The notes below the pieces were generated by a model. It was not told the origin of the DNA. It worked only from the letters and a program-made list of their open reading frames with translations, and did not search any database. From Pontiella sulfatireligans (GTDB lineage: Bacteria; Verrucomicrobiota; Kiritimatiellia; Kiritimatiellales; Pontiellaceae): a stretch of DNA of 64,000 nucleotides. The first letter of the stretch is position 1, and each line of letters starts with the position of its first letter. The stretch lies in contig NZ_CAAHFH010000001.1 of NCBI RefSeq assembly GCF_900890705.1, positions 1,426,001 to 1,490,000 of the forward strand. The letters are read 5' to 3'. Made by a program: the position numbers and the translations under genes. Below are positions 8,114 to 16,632 of this stretch, piece by piece.

Positions 8114-9565
8114 CGCCTTCTTATTCATCTCTCGTTGGAACTCAATCACCATGCCGCGCAGTTTGGTTTTAATCCGCCATGCCTCAGCCACGCTCTTCGC
8201 CTGCTTTTCGCCCGCTTTCGGCCATGTGGCGACAACCTCTGTGGTTTCGCCCGGATCGTTTTCCAGATCATACAGCACGAGATTCGGATGCAAAGCCAGC
8301 TTCCATTTCCCAGAACGCACGGCGGCCAGCGCGCCATGGCTGCCGTGATAGAAAAAGGCGTTGGCATACTCCTCCCGCGTAAATTTTCCGGACCATTCCT
8401 GATCCAGTTCATACCACCGCCGCAGGGGTATTTCGGCATTCAGGGAAACCGATTTGTCGAAAGCGGGAATGTCGTCGGTTTTGCCTTCCAGCATTGCGCT
8501 CAAGTCCCGACCGTCGAGAATGACTCCCTCAGGAATGGGAATGCCCGCAATGGAAGCCAGCGTGGGATACCAATCCATCGCGTGGCAAACCGCACCGGCC
8601 TCAAACCCTTTGCGGATGCCAAGCCCCGGCCCGTAAGCGATGGCGGGAACCTTCAGGCCGCCTTCGTAGGTGGTCAGCTTGGAACCGCGCAGCGGCTGCT
8701 GATCGTTTCGTCCCGGCCAGCGTCCATTGTCCGACACATACAGGACGATCGTATTCTTATCGATTTTAAGACGTTCGAGCGTCTTCATCAGCCGGCCCAC
8801 GTGGTAATCCATTTCCTGAATGGCATCGCCATATTCCTGATGGGCCGTCCAGTTAGAACTGCCTCTGAATTCCGGACTCACACCGAGTGGATCGTGCAAC
8901 ATGGTGTGGGGCAAATAAAGAAAGAACGGTTTGTCCGCGGCCGCCTGTTTTTCAATCCATGAAATGGCTTCATCCGTATATTTTTTCGCCAGCTGTGCCG
9001 GTCCCACGCCGCGCTCGACCACCTCTTCGTCGTTGAAAAACGGCATACCGCCCATGTCATCAAAATGAGAAACCTCGAATGAATCCATGTTGTGCCGAAT
9101 ACCGTAATAATGATCGAAGCCCTGATTGAGCGGCAGGAACTCTTCCTTGAAACCCAGGTGCCACTTGCCGATACACGCCGTGGCGTACCCGGCACCTTTA
9201 AAGAGTTCGGCCACCGTCAGCCGTTCTGCCGGAATGCCCTCTGTCGCATCCGGCCGATGCACCCAGATTTCGTTACCGGTTCTGCGCGGATAACACCCTG
9301 TAATCAGGCCGGCTCGCGAAGGACTGCAAATCGGCGCGGCGGAATAGTAATCGGTAAAACGAACTCCATTTTTCGCCAGCGCATCAATCCGCGGCGTCTT
9401 AACCTCCGTCGCGCCATAACACCCGAGGTCATAATATCCCTGATCATCAATGAAGATGAAAAGGACGTTTGGTTTATCCGCCGCCAGCGCTGAAGGCAGG
9501 GCCAACGAGGATAGAAGGATGGTCAAAAGGGCGAAACACCAAGACCTGATTGTAGATGACTTCAT
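8096..9565 (-). CDS. Secreted Cys-type (S1) sulfatase
   Basis: A 489-residue sulfatase with a clear Sec signal peptide (cleavage after A-L-A-A near residue 29). The core begins K-P-N-V-L-F-I-F-I-D-D-Q-G-Y; the formylglycine site is Cys80 in C-S-P-S-R, followed by I-G-K-W-H-L-G. Its overall pattern resembles arylsulfatase A and N-acetylgalactosamine/galactose-6-sulfatase relatives. The ATG is preceded by GAGGTC at a long spacing. An ATTGTTAACA box lies about 70 bases upstream, linking it to the candidate regulon. The last six codons come from an intergenic repeat, so the C-terminal tail may differ from relatives. Confidence 0.92.
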   Translation of the reverse strand: MKSSTIRSWCFALLTILLSSLALPSALAADKPNVLFIFIDDQGYYDLGCYGATEVKTPRIDALAKNGVRFTDYYSAAPICSPSRAGLITGCYPRRTGNEIWVHRPDATEGIPAERLTVAELFKGAGYATACIGKWHLGFKEEFLPLNQGFDHYYGIRHNMDSFEVSHFDDMGGMPFFNDEEVVERGVGPAQLAKKYTDEAISWIEKQAAADKPFFLYLPHTMLHDPLGVSPEFRGSSNWTAHQEYGDAIQEMDYHVGRLMKTLERLKIDKNTIVLYVSDNGRWPGRNDQQPLRGSKLTTYEGGLKVPAIAYGPGLGIRKGFEAGAVCHAMDWYPTLASIAGIPIPEGVILDGRDLSAMLEGKTDDIPAFDKSVSLNAEIPLRRWYELDQEWSGKFTREEYANAFFYHGSHGALAAVRSGKWKLALHPNLVLYDLENDPGETTEVVATWPKAGEKQAKSVAEAWRIKTKLRGMVIEFQREMNKKAAEPRS

Positions 9566-9634
9566 TTAAGATCGACCTCTCGGTTGAGTGATTTAGAAAG
9601 CACTGGTTAAACCTAACAGGATGCATAATCTCAG

Positions 9635-9644
9635 ATTGTTAACA
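9635..9644. promoter_or_regulatory. Candidate operator ATTGTTAACA upstream of sulfatase
   Basis: About 70 bases upstream of the sulfatase start at 9565. In gene orientation it reads ATGTTAACAATCTG, matching the longer shared form TGTTAACAATnTG. Confidence 0.5.
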
Positions 9645-10060
9645 TTTTACAAGCGTAAAATGTACAGAGCCCATTGGCGTTCGAGCGAAGCCCCTTCCCT
9701 GCACCGACTGACAGATACTCCCTCCGTTAAACTCCAGGAGCACTACAAAGGGTAACGCACGTAGTTCGTTCGGAGTCACGAGCCTTTTGAGACTGGTTGA
9801 GGAGTGCGGCGCAGCCGCTCTGGAGTGCGCCGACCCCGTCGGCGCTTTTCGCACGACCAGCCCAGCAAAGAGCGGAGACGGGGTCTCCGCACCAAAGCGC
9901 TTCGCGCACAAAATAAGACATGAAAGTTCTAACCATCGTTCTTTTAGCCTCACAATTGAGAGACAATTGCGCGCAGATGATTGGGCGCGAATAACAACCA
10001 ATTTCGCAAAAGGTTTTAGGGTGCAGGAACGGTTCACTTTGCGAAGCAGGGCCATGAGTT

Positions 10061-10109
10061 TGCGATTGATAATTTGCGCAGAAAACAACGAACAAAGAGA
10101 GAGGTTCAC
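10061..10109. repeat. Dispersed intergenic repeat, copy A
   Basis: GCGATTGATAATTTGCGCAGAAAACAACGAACAAAGA-type block followed by GAGGTTCA. It aligns with 46511-46558 (GCGCATCGCATAATTTTCGC then AGAAAACAGCGACGAAGGA then GCGGTTCA) with few differences. Confidence 0.5.
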
Positions 10110-10163
10110 GCGTTGATCTGTTGCAGGGGAATCGGTGCAACGGATCAATGCTGATAAATCGAT

Positions 10164-10193
10164 AGCCGCAAAGAGGCGCAAGAAGCGCAAAGG
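10164..10193. repeat. GCAAAGAGGCGCAAG-type low-complexity repeat, copy 1
   Basis: A 30-base purine-rich unit with roughly 10-base periodicity of GCAAAG/GCAAGA. Close relatives at 49878-49909 and 51301-51331 are translated as signal peptides on the opposite strand. Confidence 0.5.
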
Positions 10194-10236
10194 ATGTAGT
10201 AAACGAGCACGACGAAAGTCACTTCAGCAGAACCTT

Positions 10237-11463
10237 TTATTGCTCCACAGATGACTCCGAAATTTCACCCCCGACCAATTTATAAACCTCGGTTCCCGCC
10301 ACTAAAAACGCGCCGATGCCGTAGACCTCAGTTTTTTCGCCGTACGAATCCCCGGGCGCCACACCGACCGGCTGAACGTAGCCGAGCATCCCCTCTTCGC
10401 TCACACATTCCGTCAGCGCATTCCATGCTTTGATAATGATAGGTTCAAACGTGGCGCGATCAAGTATTCCGTTATTCACGCCCCAGGCCAGTCCAAAGGT
10501 AAAGAATGAGGTGCCGCTGGCCTCCTTGATGGGATACCCCTCAACCCCTCCAAGCAGCCCCATGGACCAGGTGCCATCTTCTCGCTGACACGTAACCAGG
10601 CTTTTGGCCATCTGCTTAAAGAGGTCGATATAAAATGCGCGTCCGTCCCAATCCCGCGGAAGGTCGGGAATCATCAGAGCCAGTCCGCCGAACACCCAGC
10701 CGTTTCCTCGCGCCCAATAAAGTTTGCTTCCGTTGGCTTCTCGCTTCGGGAAGCAGGAAGAATCCCGCCAGAAGAGATGATCTTCTTTGTCCCACAAAAG
10801 GTCATAGGTGGCATGGTATTCCTGATCCATGAAATCGAGATATTTTCGGTCTCCCGTAACTTTCGCTAAACGCGCCCAAACCGGAGGCGCCATAAACAGC
10901 GCATCACACCAGCCCCAACGATGGTGGGCATCCGTCGGCCGAGCTCTCCAATCCAGCGTTCCGGTTCTGGGGTTTTCCAGAATCGAGTCGAACTGCTGTC
11001 GTGTCGGCTGGAGCATAGCCGAATCGTTGCACTCCTCGTAGAGCGACAGGTAGAGCTGGCCGACCGCATGGTCGTCGGCGTGATAGGGTCGCCGGTACAA
11101 CTGCCACTCATTGCGTTCACCGATCATTTCCAGGAAAGCGGTATACTTCTCCGGATGATCCGCAATGGAACGCCACTCATTCATGCCCGCATAGAGCGCC
11201 CCCATGTTCCAAGACAGATCATGGTGCTTACCGGGCCTCTTACCGGTCTCCTGAAACCGCTGCATGGCTTTACCAGCAAGCGCGCGATATTCCCCGGAAT
11301 CCTCAAAGGTTTCGATCTGCCAGTCGGCCACCTTCTGCGTAAGGGATTTGACCGATTCCGGTTTCGGATTCTGATCCGCGCAGGCCATAACCGCTGCGCA
11401 AAAAAGGAATACCAAAGTCACTTTACCATTCAAATCAAACCGCTTATTTAACATTCGTTTCAT
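10237..11463 (-). CDS. GH105/GH88-type unsaturated glucuronyl/rhamnogalacturonyl hydrolase
   Basis: A 408-residue secreted protein (hydrophobic signal ending A-V-M-A-C-A near residue 29; the Cys could allow lipidation) with an (alpha/alpha)6 barrel. Family marks are H-H-R-W-G-W-C-D-A-L-F-M-A-P-P near the middle and A-R-G-N-G-W-V-F-G-G-L further on, containing the Asp acid/base expected in GH105. These enzymes remove unsaturated uronic acids from oligosaccharides made by polysaccharide lyases. That fits the heparinase-like lyase gene ending 7 bases upstream. The ATG at 11463 is chosen because AAGGA lies just ahead and longer starts would overlap the upstream gene. Confidence 0.88.
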   Translation of the reverse strand: MKRMLNKRFDLNGKVTLVFLFCAAVMACADQNPKPESVKSLTQKVADWQIETFEDSGEYRALAGKAMQRFQETGKRPGKHHDLSWNMGALYAGMNEWRSIADHPEKYTAFLEMIGERNEWQLYRRPYHADDHAVGQLYLSLYEECNDSAMLQPTRQQFDSILENPRTGTLDWRARPTDAHHRWGWCDALFMAPPVWARLAKVTGDRKYLDFMDQEYHATYDLLWDKEDHLFWRDSSCFPKREANGSKLYWARGNGWVFGGLALMIPDLPRDWDGRAFYIDLFKQMAKSLVTCQREDGTWSMGLLGGVEGYPIKEASGTSFFTFGLAWGVNNGILDRATFEPIIIKAWNALTECVSEEGMLGYVQPVGVAPGDSYGEKTEVYGIGAFLVAGTEVYKLVGGEISESSVEQ

Positions 11464-11470
11464 CCATTCC

Positions 11471-13762
11471 TTATCTGCTTCGCACAACCAGCTGTATCGT
11501 ATGAGAGCCCGATGCCACGTGTACCTCAAGCCATCCAGCTCCGGAACCTGTCAAAGGAGCCGGATTCCCGTCTATGTTTACCGCGGTGATGCCCGAGCAG
11601 AAGAACTTCACATTCGCGCCTGCCGAAATGATCCGTCCCAGTTTATCATTCATAAACAGGCTGACCTCCGCATCGGACTCGAAGCCCCTGCGTTCCGAGG
11701 CTCCATCATTGAATTTAGTTCCTTTGCGAATGAAATAGGTTTGTAGACTTCCAGCAACCTGACGGTAGACGGTCGCCATTCCCTCAAAGCAAACCCCTTC
11801 GCGGGTAACTTCTTCAAGTTGCGATGCGCTTAAAACCGTATCCATGACGCCGTCACCATGATCAAGCGCGACTCCACTCGCTTCCGGTAAAGAGACGCGC
11901 GTCATACCGGCGACCGGATGCGCGTCATCATGCGGGAAGATGACGGAGACGATGCCGGCCTGTCCTTGTTCATCGGTTGGATAGGTTGCGTAGAGATATT
12001 TTCCATAAAACTGACTGCAATTAGAATAAGAGCCCTTATAGCCGACTTTGATCTCCACGCTCTCTGGCGGGGTGCCCTGGAAGACCGTCGACTGAACCGG
12101 ATGGCCACTGTAGTTGCAGCCTTCTATATTCCATTGATAGGTCTGCTTTTCGGCGACCACAACCGGATCTGATGCGGAGTTGGGATGCAGTACCACATTC
12201 ACCGAAGCAGAAGCATCGGTGGCATGAACTTCATCAATGAGGATGAAATAGCCGCTCTTTCCATCCCGCGGTTTCACAAAAACAACGTTGCGCTGATGGT
12301 GTCCGTTGGGCAGGGCCTTACCGGAACTGCCACTGGCGTATTCAATGTCGCATCCAACGAAACCTTCCGTAATTCCAGCGCCCTGCTTATCCACATGGTC
12401 GACGCCATTGATTAAAACGACATTGGAGGATTCCGCGGTATTATGGATCCACTTCCATTCGCCATTGGCCCACCCGTCGTACCCGGAATTGCGGAAAATA
12501 TGCTCCCCGTATGCGGCGATGTGGATCGCGTTTACATCTTTGTGGGCATGGCTTACCGGATGCATGTTCAGGTTCCATAGTGCGACGGCCAGCGCCCGGT
12601 CCGAATCGGCATCTTCCATCAGCCAGGCCCCGCCATCTTTAAAAATGCGACTGGGCGGGCTTTCTGCGTCCAACGGAGCCACATCGCATAAGAGATAGTG
12701 CAACAGGCGCCCTTTAACAAACTCGTCTCTATAGGTGCCAATGGTGTGGGCGGCATAGCGCTGCGCCTTTTCGGAGAATCGATTGGCCCGCAGCGCGGCG
12801 ACGGACCAGTGATCAAACTCTTTGGTCGGCGGGGTATCGCCGAACGTATAACTTTTTCCGAAAGGCGTCATCACATAGCCAAAGACCCATTCATACAGCA
12901 CCTGAAATTTGGGCTCGGAATAAAACTCATGATAGCCCTGAACTTCACACACATCCATAAAGGCTTTTTTCTGGATGCGCTTATCCATGTACAACCGACT
13001 TCGCGTATAGCCCGGTCCGGCGGCAAAAACGCCGCTTTCGGAAGTCTCTTTTAGGATATAGTTGCGATAGGCCTTCTTCTTCTCTTCGAATAATTTTGTA
13101 TTACCCTGATGATACAGTTCTTTCATCCCTTCGATGGCATATCGGCTTTCCCGCCAGGACGGTTTGTGGTGATCGGCAATATAGTCGCAGTCCTCCTCCA
13201 TGGCCTTTCGAACCGACTCAGAAAGGTCGTGATGCATGATATCCAGGGCGATATAGGTCATAAAGGCAGTGCTGGCCGGCCGGACGCTGTAGAGATGACC
13301 TCCGCCGCCCGGTCCCTGTTTTTCTTTTTCCGCGCGTAAATAATTCATCCCGCCGGCTACCTCCGTCTCCATCTTCCGGAGATAAATAGACTTATGGTCC
13401 GGGTCGAGGATATAGGCTAGCGCGCACGCGCTAACGATGTCCTGAATGCGATAGCAGTCGAGTTCATAGGCCGCGATCGGCTTGTCTCTACCCGTGGGGG
13501 GCGCGACTTCCTCCGTGCGCGGAAAGGATAAGTTCGTCGCATCATGAATTGCCTTTTCTTTCATGGCCGACCACGGCCATTTTCCAGAACGCGCGCGTAA
13601 CTGCGCAAATTCCGGCTCTGTCACAATGATGTGTGGATGAGTATCGACGGGAGCCGAAACTGCTGCACAAACAAACCAAAGCAGACTTATGAAAGACAAG
13701 GTCAGCCCGCGTATGGGATTCCAAAGATTGGAAAATACTGGTCGTTTCATTTTAATAATCAT
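11471..13762 (-). CDS. Heparinase II/III-like polysaccharide lyase, secreted
   Basis: A 763-residue protein: signal peptide (cleavage after A-V-S-A near residue 37), a helical toroid domain to about residue 390, and a beta-sheet domain. The heparinase II/III signature H-A-H-K-D-V-N-A-I-H-I-A-A-Y-G lies near residue 440. Lyases of this class split uronic-acid-containing chains by beta-elimination, leaving 4,5-unsaturated ends that the adjacent GH105 would remove. The ATG at 13762 has AAGGAAAG ahead; a longer ATG-less extension is less likely. A TTCCAA palindrome is embedded in the signal-peptide codons. The start of GH105 follows 7 bases after the stop. The PL family number is not assignable by eye. 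Confidence 0.82.
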   Translation of the reverse strand: MIIKMKRPVFSNLWNPIRGLTLSFISLLWFVCAAVSAPVDTHPHIIVTEPEFAQLRARSGKWPWSAMKEKAIHDATNLSFPRTEEVAPPTGRDKPIAAYELDCYRIQDIVSACALAYILDPDHKSIYLRKMETEVAGGMNYLRAEKEKQGPGGGGHLYSVRPASTAFMTYIALDIMHHDLSESVRKAMEEDCDYIADHHKPSWRESRYAIEGMKELYHQGNTKLFEEKKKAYRNYILKETSESGVFAAGPGYTRSRLYMDKRIQKKAFMDVCEVQGYHEFYSEPKFQVLYEWVFGYVMTPFGKSYTFGDTPPTKEFDHWSVAALRANRFSEKAQRYAAHTIGTYRDEFVKGRLLHYLLCDVAPLDAESPPSRIFKDGGAWLMEDADSDRALAVALWNLNMHPVSHAHKDVNAIHIAAYGEHIFRNSGYDGWANGEWKWIHNTAESSNVVLINGVDHVDKQGAGITEGFVGCDIEYASGSSGKALPNGHHQRNVVFVKPRDGKSGYFILIDEVHATDASASVNVVLHPNSASDPVVVAEKQTYQWNIEGCNYSGHPVQSTVFQGTPPESVEIKVGYKGSYSNCSQFYGKYLYATYPTDEQGQAGIVSVIFPHDDAHPVAGMTRVSLPEASGVALDHGDGVMDTVLSASQLEEVTREGVCFEGMATVYRQVAGSLQTYFIRKGTKFNDGASERRGFESDAEVSLFMNDKLGRIISAGANVKFFCSGITAVNIDGNPAPLTGSGAGWLEVHVASGSHTIQLVVRSR
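13719..13733. repeat. TTCCAA-NNN-TTGGAA palindrome inside signal peptide
   Basis: TTCCAAAGATTGGAA, within the N-terminal codons (F-S-N-L-W-N-P) of the heparinase-like gene. Identical to the intergenic copy at 20601-20615. Confidence 0.5.
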
Positions 13763-13914
13763 TGCTTTCCTTGTAGACGGAGAATGGGTGACTGACACTG
13801 TCCATAAGTTTGTATATTGTTTACAACTTGACCTCAACGCTCTATTTCGGAATATTGATTCACAAGAACTACGTTGTTTTCTAAACCGTCTAAAAACACA
13901 TTCATAATCATTCT

Positions 13915-13946
13915 ATTGCGGTTAACCGGCTTAGCCGTCCCGCAAT
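13915..13946. other. Nested hairpin between divergent heparinase and GH29 genes
   Basis: ATTGCGG and CCGCAAT form a 7-bp outer stem enclosing CGGC-TTA-GCCG. It lies in the divergent promoter region about 100 bases ahead of the GH29 start. It contains GTTAAC but not the flanks of the shared operator. Its role is unknown; an RNA leader structure or a protein site are both possible. Confidence 0.4.
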
Positions 13947-14045
13947 TTTAAGAAAAAAGAAAACTCAGCACTTTGACCACTATGGTTCGGTGGCGGCATT
14001 CGAATTTGATGCGTCTAAAACCCAGTTCAGAGGGAGCGTAAAGGC

Positions 14046-16046
14046 ATGAATAAAAGGAATCCTGTACATCCTAGTACGCCAGCTATAAAGGATCTTAAAA
14101 CAATCGGGACAGGCATTGCGTGCTTACTGATCTCCATTCCATTTTCCTCAACGGCTGAAGAACCTGTTTTTGATACGACCAGGCCCTCGCTGGAGTTCAG
14201 AAATTATAGAGACAAGACGAATGTTCCGGAATGGTGGACCGAGTCGATGAAGACACGGGAACAGCGGGTCGCGTGGTGGAAAGAAGCGCGCTTCGGCCAG
14301 TTTATGCACTGGGGTGCTTATTCAGTTCTCGGAGGCGGATACGAAGGGCAGGAAATGACCGGTCAGTATGCCGAGCATATCGCCCGCGTCTATAAGATCC
14401 CCAAAAAGGATTACATCGAACAGGCGGCGAGCAAGTTCCAACCCGAGCAATTTAATGCCGACGAGTGGGTGCTCCGCGCAAAAAATGCGGGTATGCAGTT
14501 TTTTGTGATCACCGCAAAACATCATGACGGCTTTGCCATCTATCACTCCAAACATTCTGACTTTGATATTGAGGATGCCTCCAAGTGGTCCAGAGACCCC
14601 CTGAAAGAATTGTCAGCGGCGTGTAAAAAACATGGCCTTAAATTCGGTGTTTATTATTCGCACGCTCAGGATTGGTATATGCCGGGCAATACCCAAAACA
14701 ATTGGGATTTTCCGGGTAATCCAGCAACCAGTGCTAATGAAAAGAAAATGGGGAATGGCAAATGGTATGAGCAGGATACACCCGAAGTCAAAGCCCATAT
14801 GATTAAGGCTTGGGATTACTATGTGAATAAATCTATCCCACAGGTCATTGAACTGCTTCAGGATTATGATGTGGAATTTATCTGGTTTGATACGGCCTCC
14901 TGGATGCCGCCGGAATATAACATTCGCGTTCTGGAAACCGTCAGAAAACTAGCGCCTGACACGCTTGTGAATTACAGAATTCAGCATTTCTATGGCGATT
15001 ATGAAGGCGGGCCCGATAGCCCCATCGTCTTCCCGTATAAAGACAACGACTGGGAGTGCATTCAGTCCACCTTACATTCTTGGGGTTATAATAAATTTGA
15101 TGAACATAACCGTCGTCCTACCGATTACTTGCTTAAAATGTTGGCCACGGTGGTGTCCAAGGATGGGGTCATGATGATCAATATCGGACCCAAAGGTGAT
15201 GGCACCTGGACCGATGGCGACATCACAACCTATAAAGAAATGGAAACGTGGTGGGCAAACAACGGCGATTCTATTCGTGGGGCCGGCATGACGCCACTCG
15301 CCGTGCATAATTGGGGCGTAGTTACGGGCAAGGACAACGATCTTTATCTGCACGTCTTTGATTGGCCGGCAGATCGTAAGCTCAGAGTGGGCGGACTTAT
15401 GAGTACGCCGGATTCAGTCGTCTTAACGGAAAATAATCAATCGCTTTCCGTCAAACAAAAGGACGGCCTTCTAACCATCGACGTACCTGTCGAACCGGAT
15501 ACCCCCTACCATAGCGTGATCAAACTGAGTTTTTCCTCTGAGCCAAAGGGGGAAAACCGCCGCCCGCTTGAAGCTACTGTTAATAACCGGCTTCATGTCT
15601 ATGACACGCCTTTTGTCAGTGATGGTTTATCGTACAAAAAAGGAAAAGGGTTTGAAGCCTATTTCACGAATTGGAAGAAGCCTGAAGATCACGTGACCTG
15701 GAAGGTAAGCGTAGAAAAAAAGGCCGAGTATAACGTTCACGTTATCTATGACCTTCCACCTGAAGGAAAATTCGATGACGCCTACCAGATCACCATCGGC
15801 GATCAGCAGCTCACCGGAACGGTCAATTATGAAGGCAAGATCGATGAGCGCTATATCAACGAAGAGCTGAAGCTGATGAAAATGGATTCCACCAAATCCA
15901 AAAAGACGGTAATGGTCGGCGATTCTTTAGGGACTCTTAGCTTAGAGCCCGGCAAGTACGACCTCAAGCTGAGCGCATTGGATGGGATCAGCAGCACGGA
16001 GCTGTTCAGCCCCAGAACGATCATTCTCGAACCCGTTCTGAAATAA
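14046..16046 (+). CDS. Secreted GH29 alpha-L-fucosidase with C-terminal beta-sandwich
   Basis: A 666-residue fucosidase. A signal peptide ends near S-S-T-A-E-E (residue 37). The catalytic barrel carries F-M-H-W-G-A-Y near residue 87 and K-H-H-D-G-F near 158; the nucleophile is Asp282 in I-W-F-D-T-A-S-W. The C-terminal third (about 460-666) looks like beta-rich accessory domains. GH29 enzymes release alpha-L-fucose with retention, here outside the cytoplasm from fucose-rich glycans. It is the only plus-strand gene in the first 36 kb, divergent from the lyase operon. The start is supported by GGGAGCGTAAAGG before the ATG. Confidence 0.92.
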   Translation: MNKRNPVHPSTPAIKDLKTIGTGIACLLISIPFSSTAEEPVFDTTRPSLEFRNYRDKTNVPEWWTESMKTREQRVAWWKEARFGQFMHWGAYSVLGGGYEGQEMTGQYAEHIARVYKIPKKDYIEQAASKFQPEQFNADEWVLRAKNAGMQFFVITAKHHDGFAIYHSKHSDFDIEDASKWSRDPLKELSAACKKHGLKFGVYYSHAQDWYMPGNTQNNWDFPGNPATSANEKKMGNGKWYEQDTPEVKAHMIKAWDYYVNKSIPQVIELLQDYDVEFIWFDTASWMPPEYNIRVLETVRKLAPDTLVNYRIQHFYGDYEGGPDSPIVFPYKDNDWECIQSTLHSWGYNKFDEHNRRPTDYLLKMLATVVSKDGVMMINIGPKGDGTWTDGDITTYKEMETWWANNGDSIRGAGMTPLAVHNWGVVTGKDNDLYLHVFDWPADRKLRVGGLMSTPDSVVLTENNQSLSVKQKDGLLTIDVPVEPDTPYHSVIKLSFSSEPKGENRRPLEATVNNRLHVYDTPFVSDGLSYKKGKGFEAYFTNWKKPEDHVTWKVSVEKKAEYNVHVIYDLPPEGKFDDAYQITIGDQQLTGTVNYEGKIDERYINEELKLMKMDSTKSKKTVMVGDSLGTLSLEPGKYDLKLSALDGISSTELFSPRTIILEPVLK

Positions 16047-16071
16047 CGGAATGAGAGAAGTCTTAAGCAAT

Positions 16072-16560
16072 TCAGGGTCCCGTGTCGGAAAAGGTAGCGT
16101 CCGCATGGAAACCGACTACGGGCCATGCGCGCCCTTTTGTGTCAAGAACAGTCAGCGCCTGACAATTCATTGTAATCAGTTCGGCCTTGTTCAGGATCAC
16201 TTTTTTTGACTCGCCCGAGCCAAGGGTGAATTTAGCAAATTGTTTACGAACGCGCTTCTCAGCCTGTGGATTGTGAACATCGTTTATATCCAGATAGGGC
16301 GTCGGGAAGCACCTTTTTTGATTGCCGTCACGCCCCTCTATCCCTACTAGCTTAAACCTGTGTTTCCCCTGATTTTCCAGAGAGAGAACGATTGTTTCTC
16401 CCTCCATGGAAGCTTTCGTTAACAAGGGACCATTCCCGGATTGCAGACCCACGAGGGAGAATAACCAATCGACGAGTTTATCGAAGGCATCTTCGATAAG
16501 AATAAAGAGTATAAATAGTGCAATCCCGAAAACCACGATTATAACGGTTATTACATTCAT
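16072..16560 (-). CDS. Membrane-anchored protein of unknown function
   Basis: A 162-residue protein with one hydrophobic N-terminal helix (about residues 3-22), a second weakly hydrophobic stretch (29-39), then a soluble domain that looks like a small beta-sandwich. No family is recognised. A good ribosome site (AAGGTG) precedes the ATG. The gene is convergent with GH29 and 72 bases downstream of the start side of a sulfatase stop. It may be a standalone cell-surface protein. Confidence 0.6.
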   Translation of the reverse strand: MNVITVIIVVFGIALFILFILIEDAFDKLVDWLFSLVGLQSGNGPLLTKASMEGETIVLSLENQGKHRFKLVGIEGRDGNQKRCFPTPYLDINDVHNPQAEKRVRKQFAKFTLGSGESKKVILNKAELITMNCQALTVLDTKGRAWPVVGFHADATFSDTGP

Positions 16561-16632
16561 CGACTCACCTTATATTCAACATCACCCTTTGTGAAACCCT
16601 TATCATGAGCGGCAAAAGCCAGTAATCGTTGG

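Larger units (their letters stand above)
9645..10236. other. Gene-poor interval of degenerate repeats
   Basis: No convincing gene. The long open frames here lack any family resemblance. The interval includes a block at 10061-10109 shared with 46511-46558, a GCAAAGAGGCGCAAGAAGCGCAAAGG-type element at 10164-10193, and complementary runs around 9825-9890 (GACCCCGTCGGCG and GACGGGGTCTCCG). Confidence 0.5.

Noticed and set aside
9639-10190. A 183-residue open frame on the minus strand starting with a signal-like sequence
   Set aside because: It is made of intergenic repeat sequence, has no family resemblance, and several other frames are open over the same stretch.
13921-13926. GTTAAC as a sixth copy of the regulon operator
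   Set aside because: The flanks (GCGGTTAACCGG) do not match ATTGTTAACAAT; it is part of a separate hairpin.
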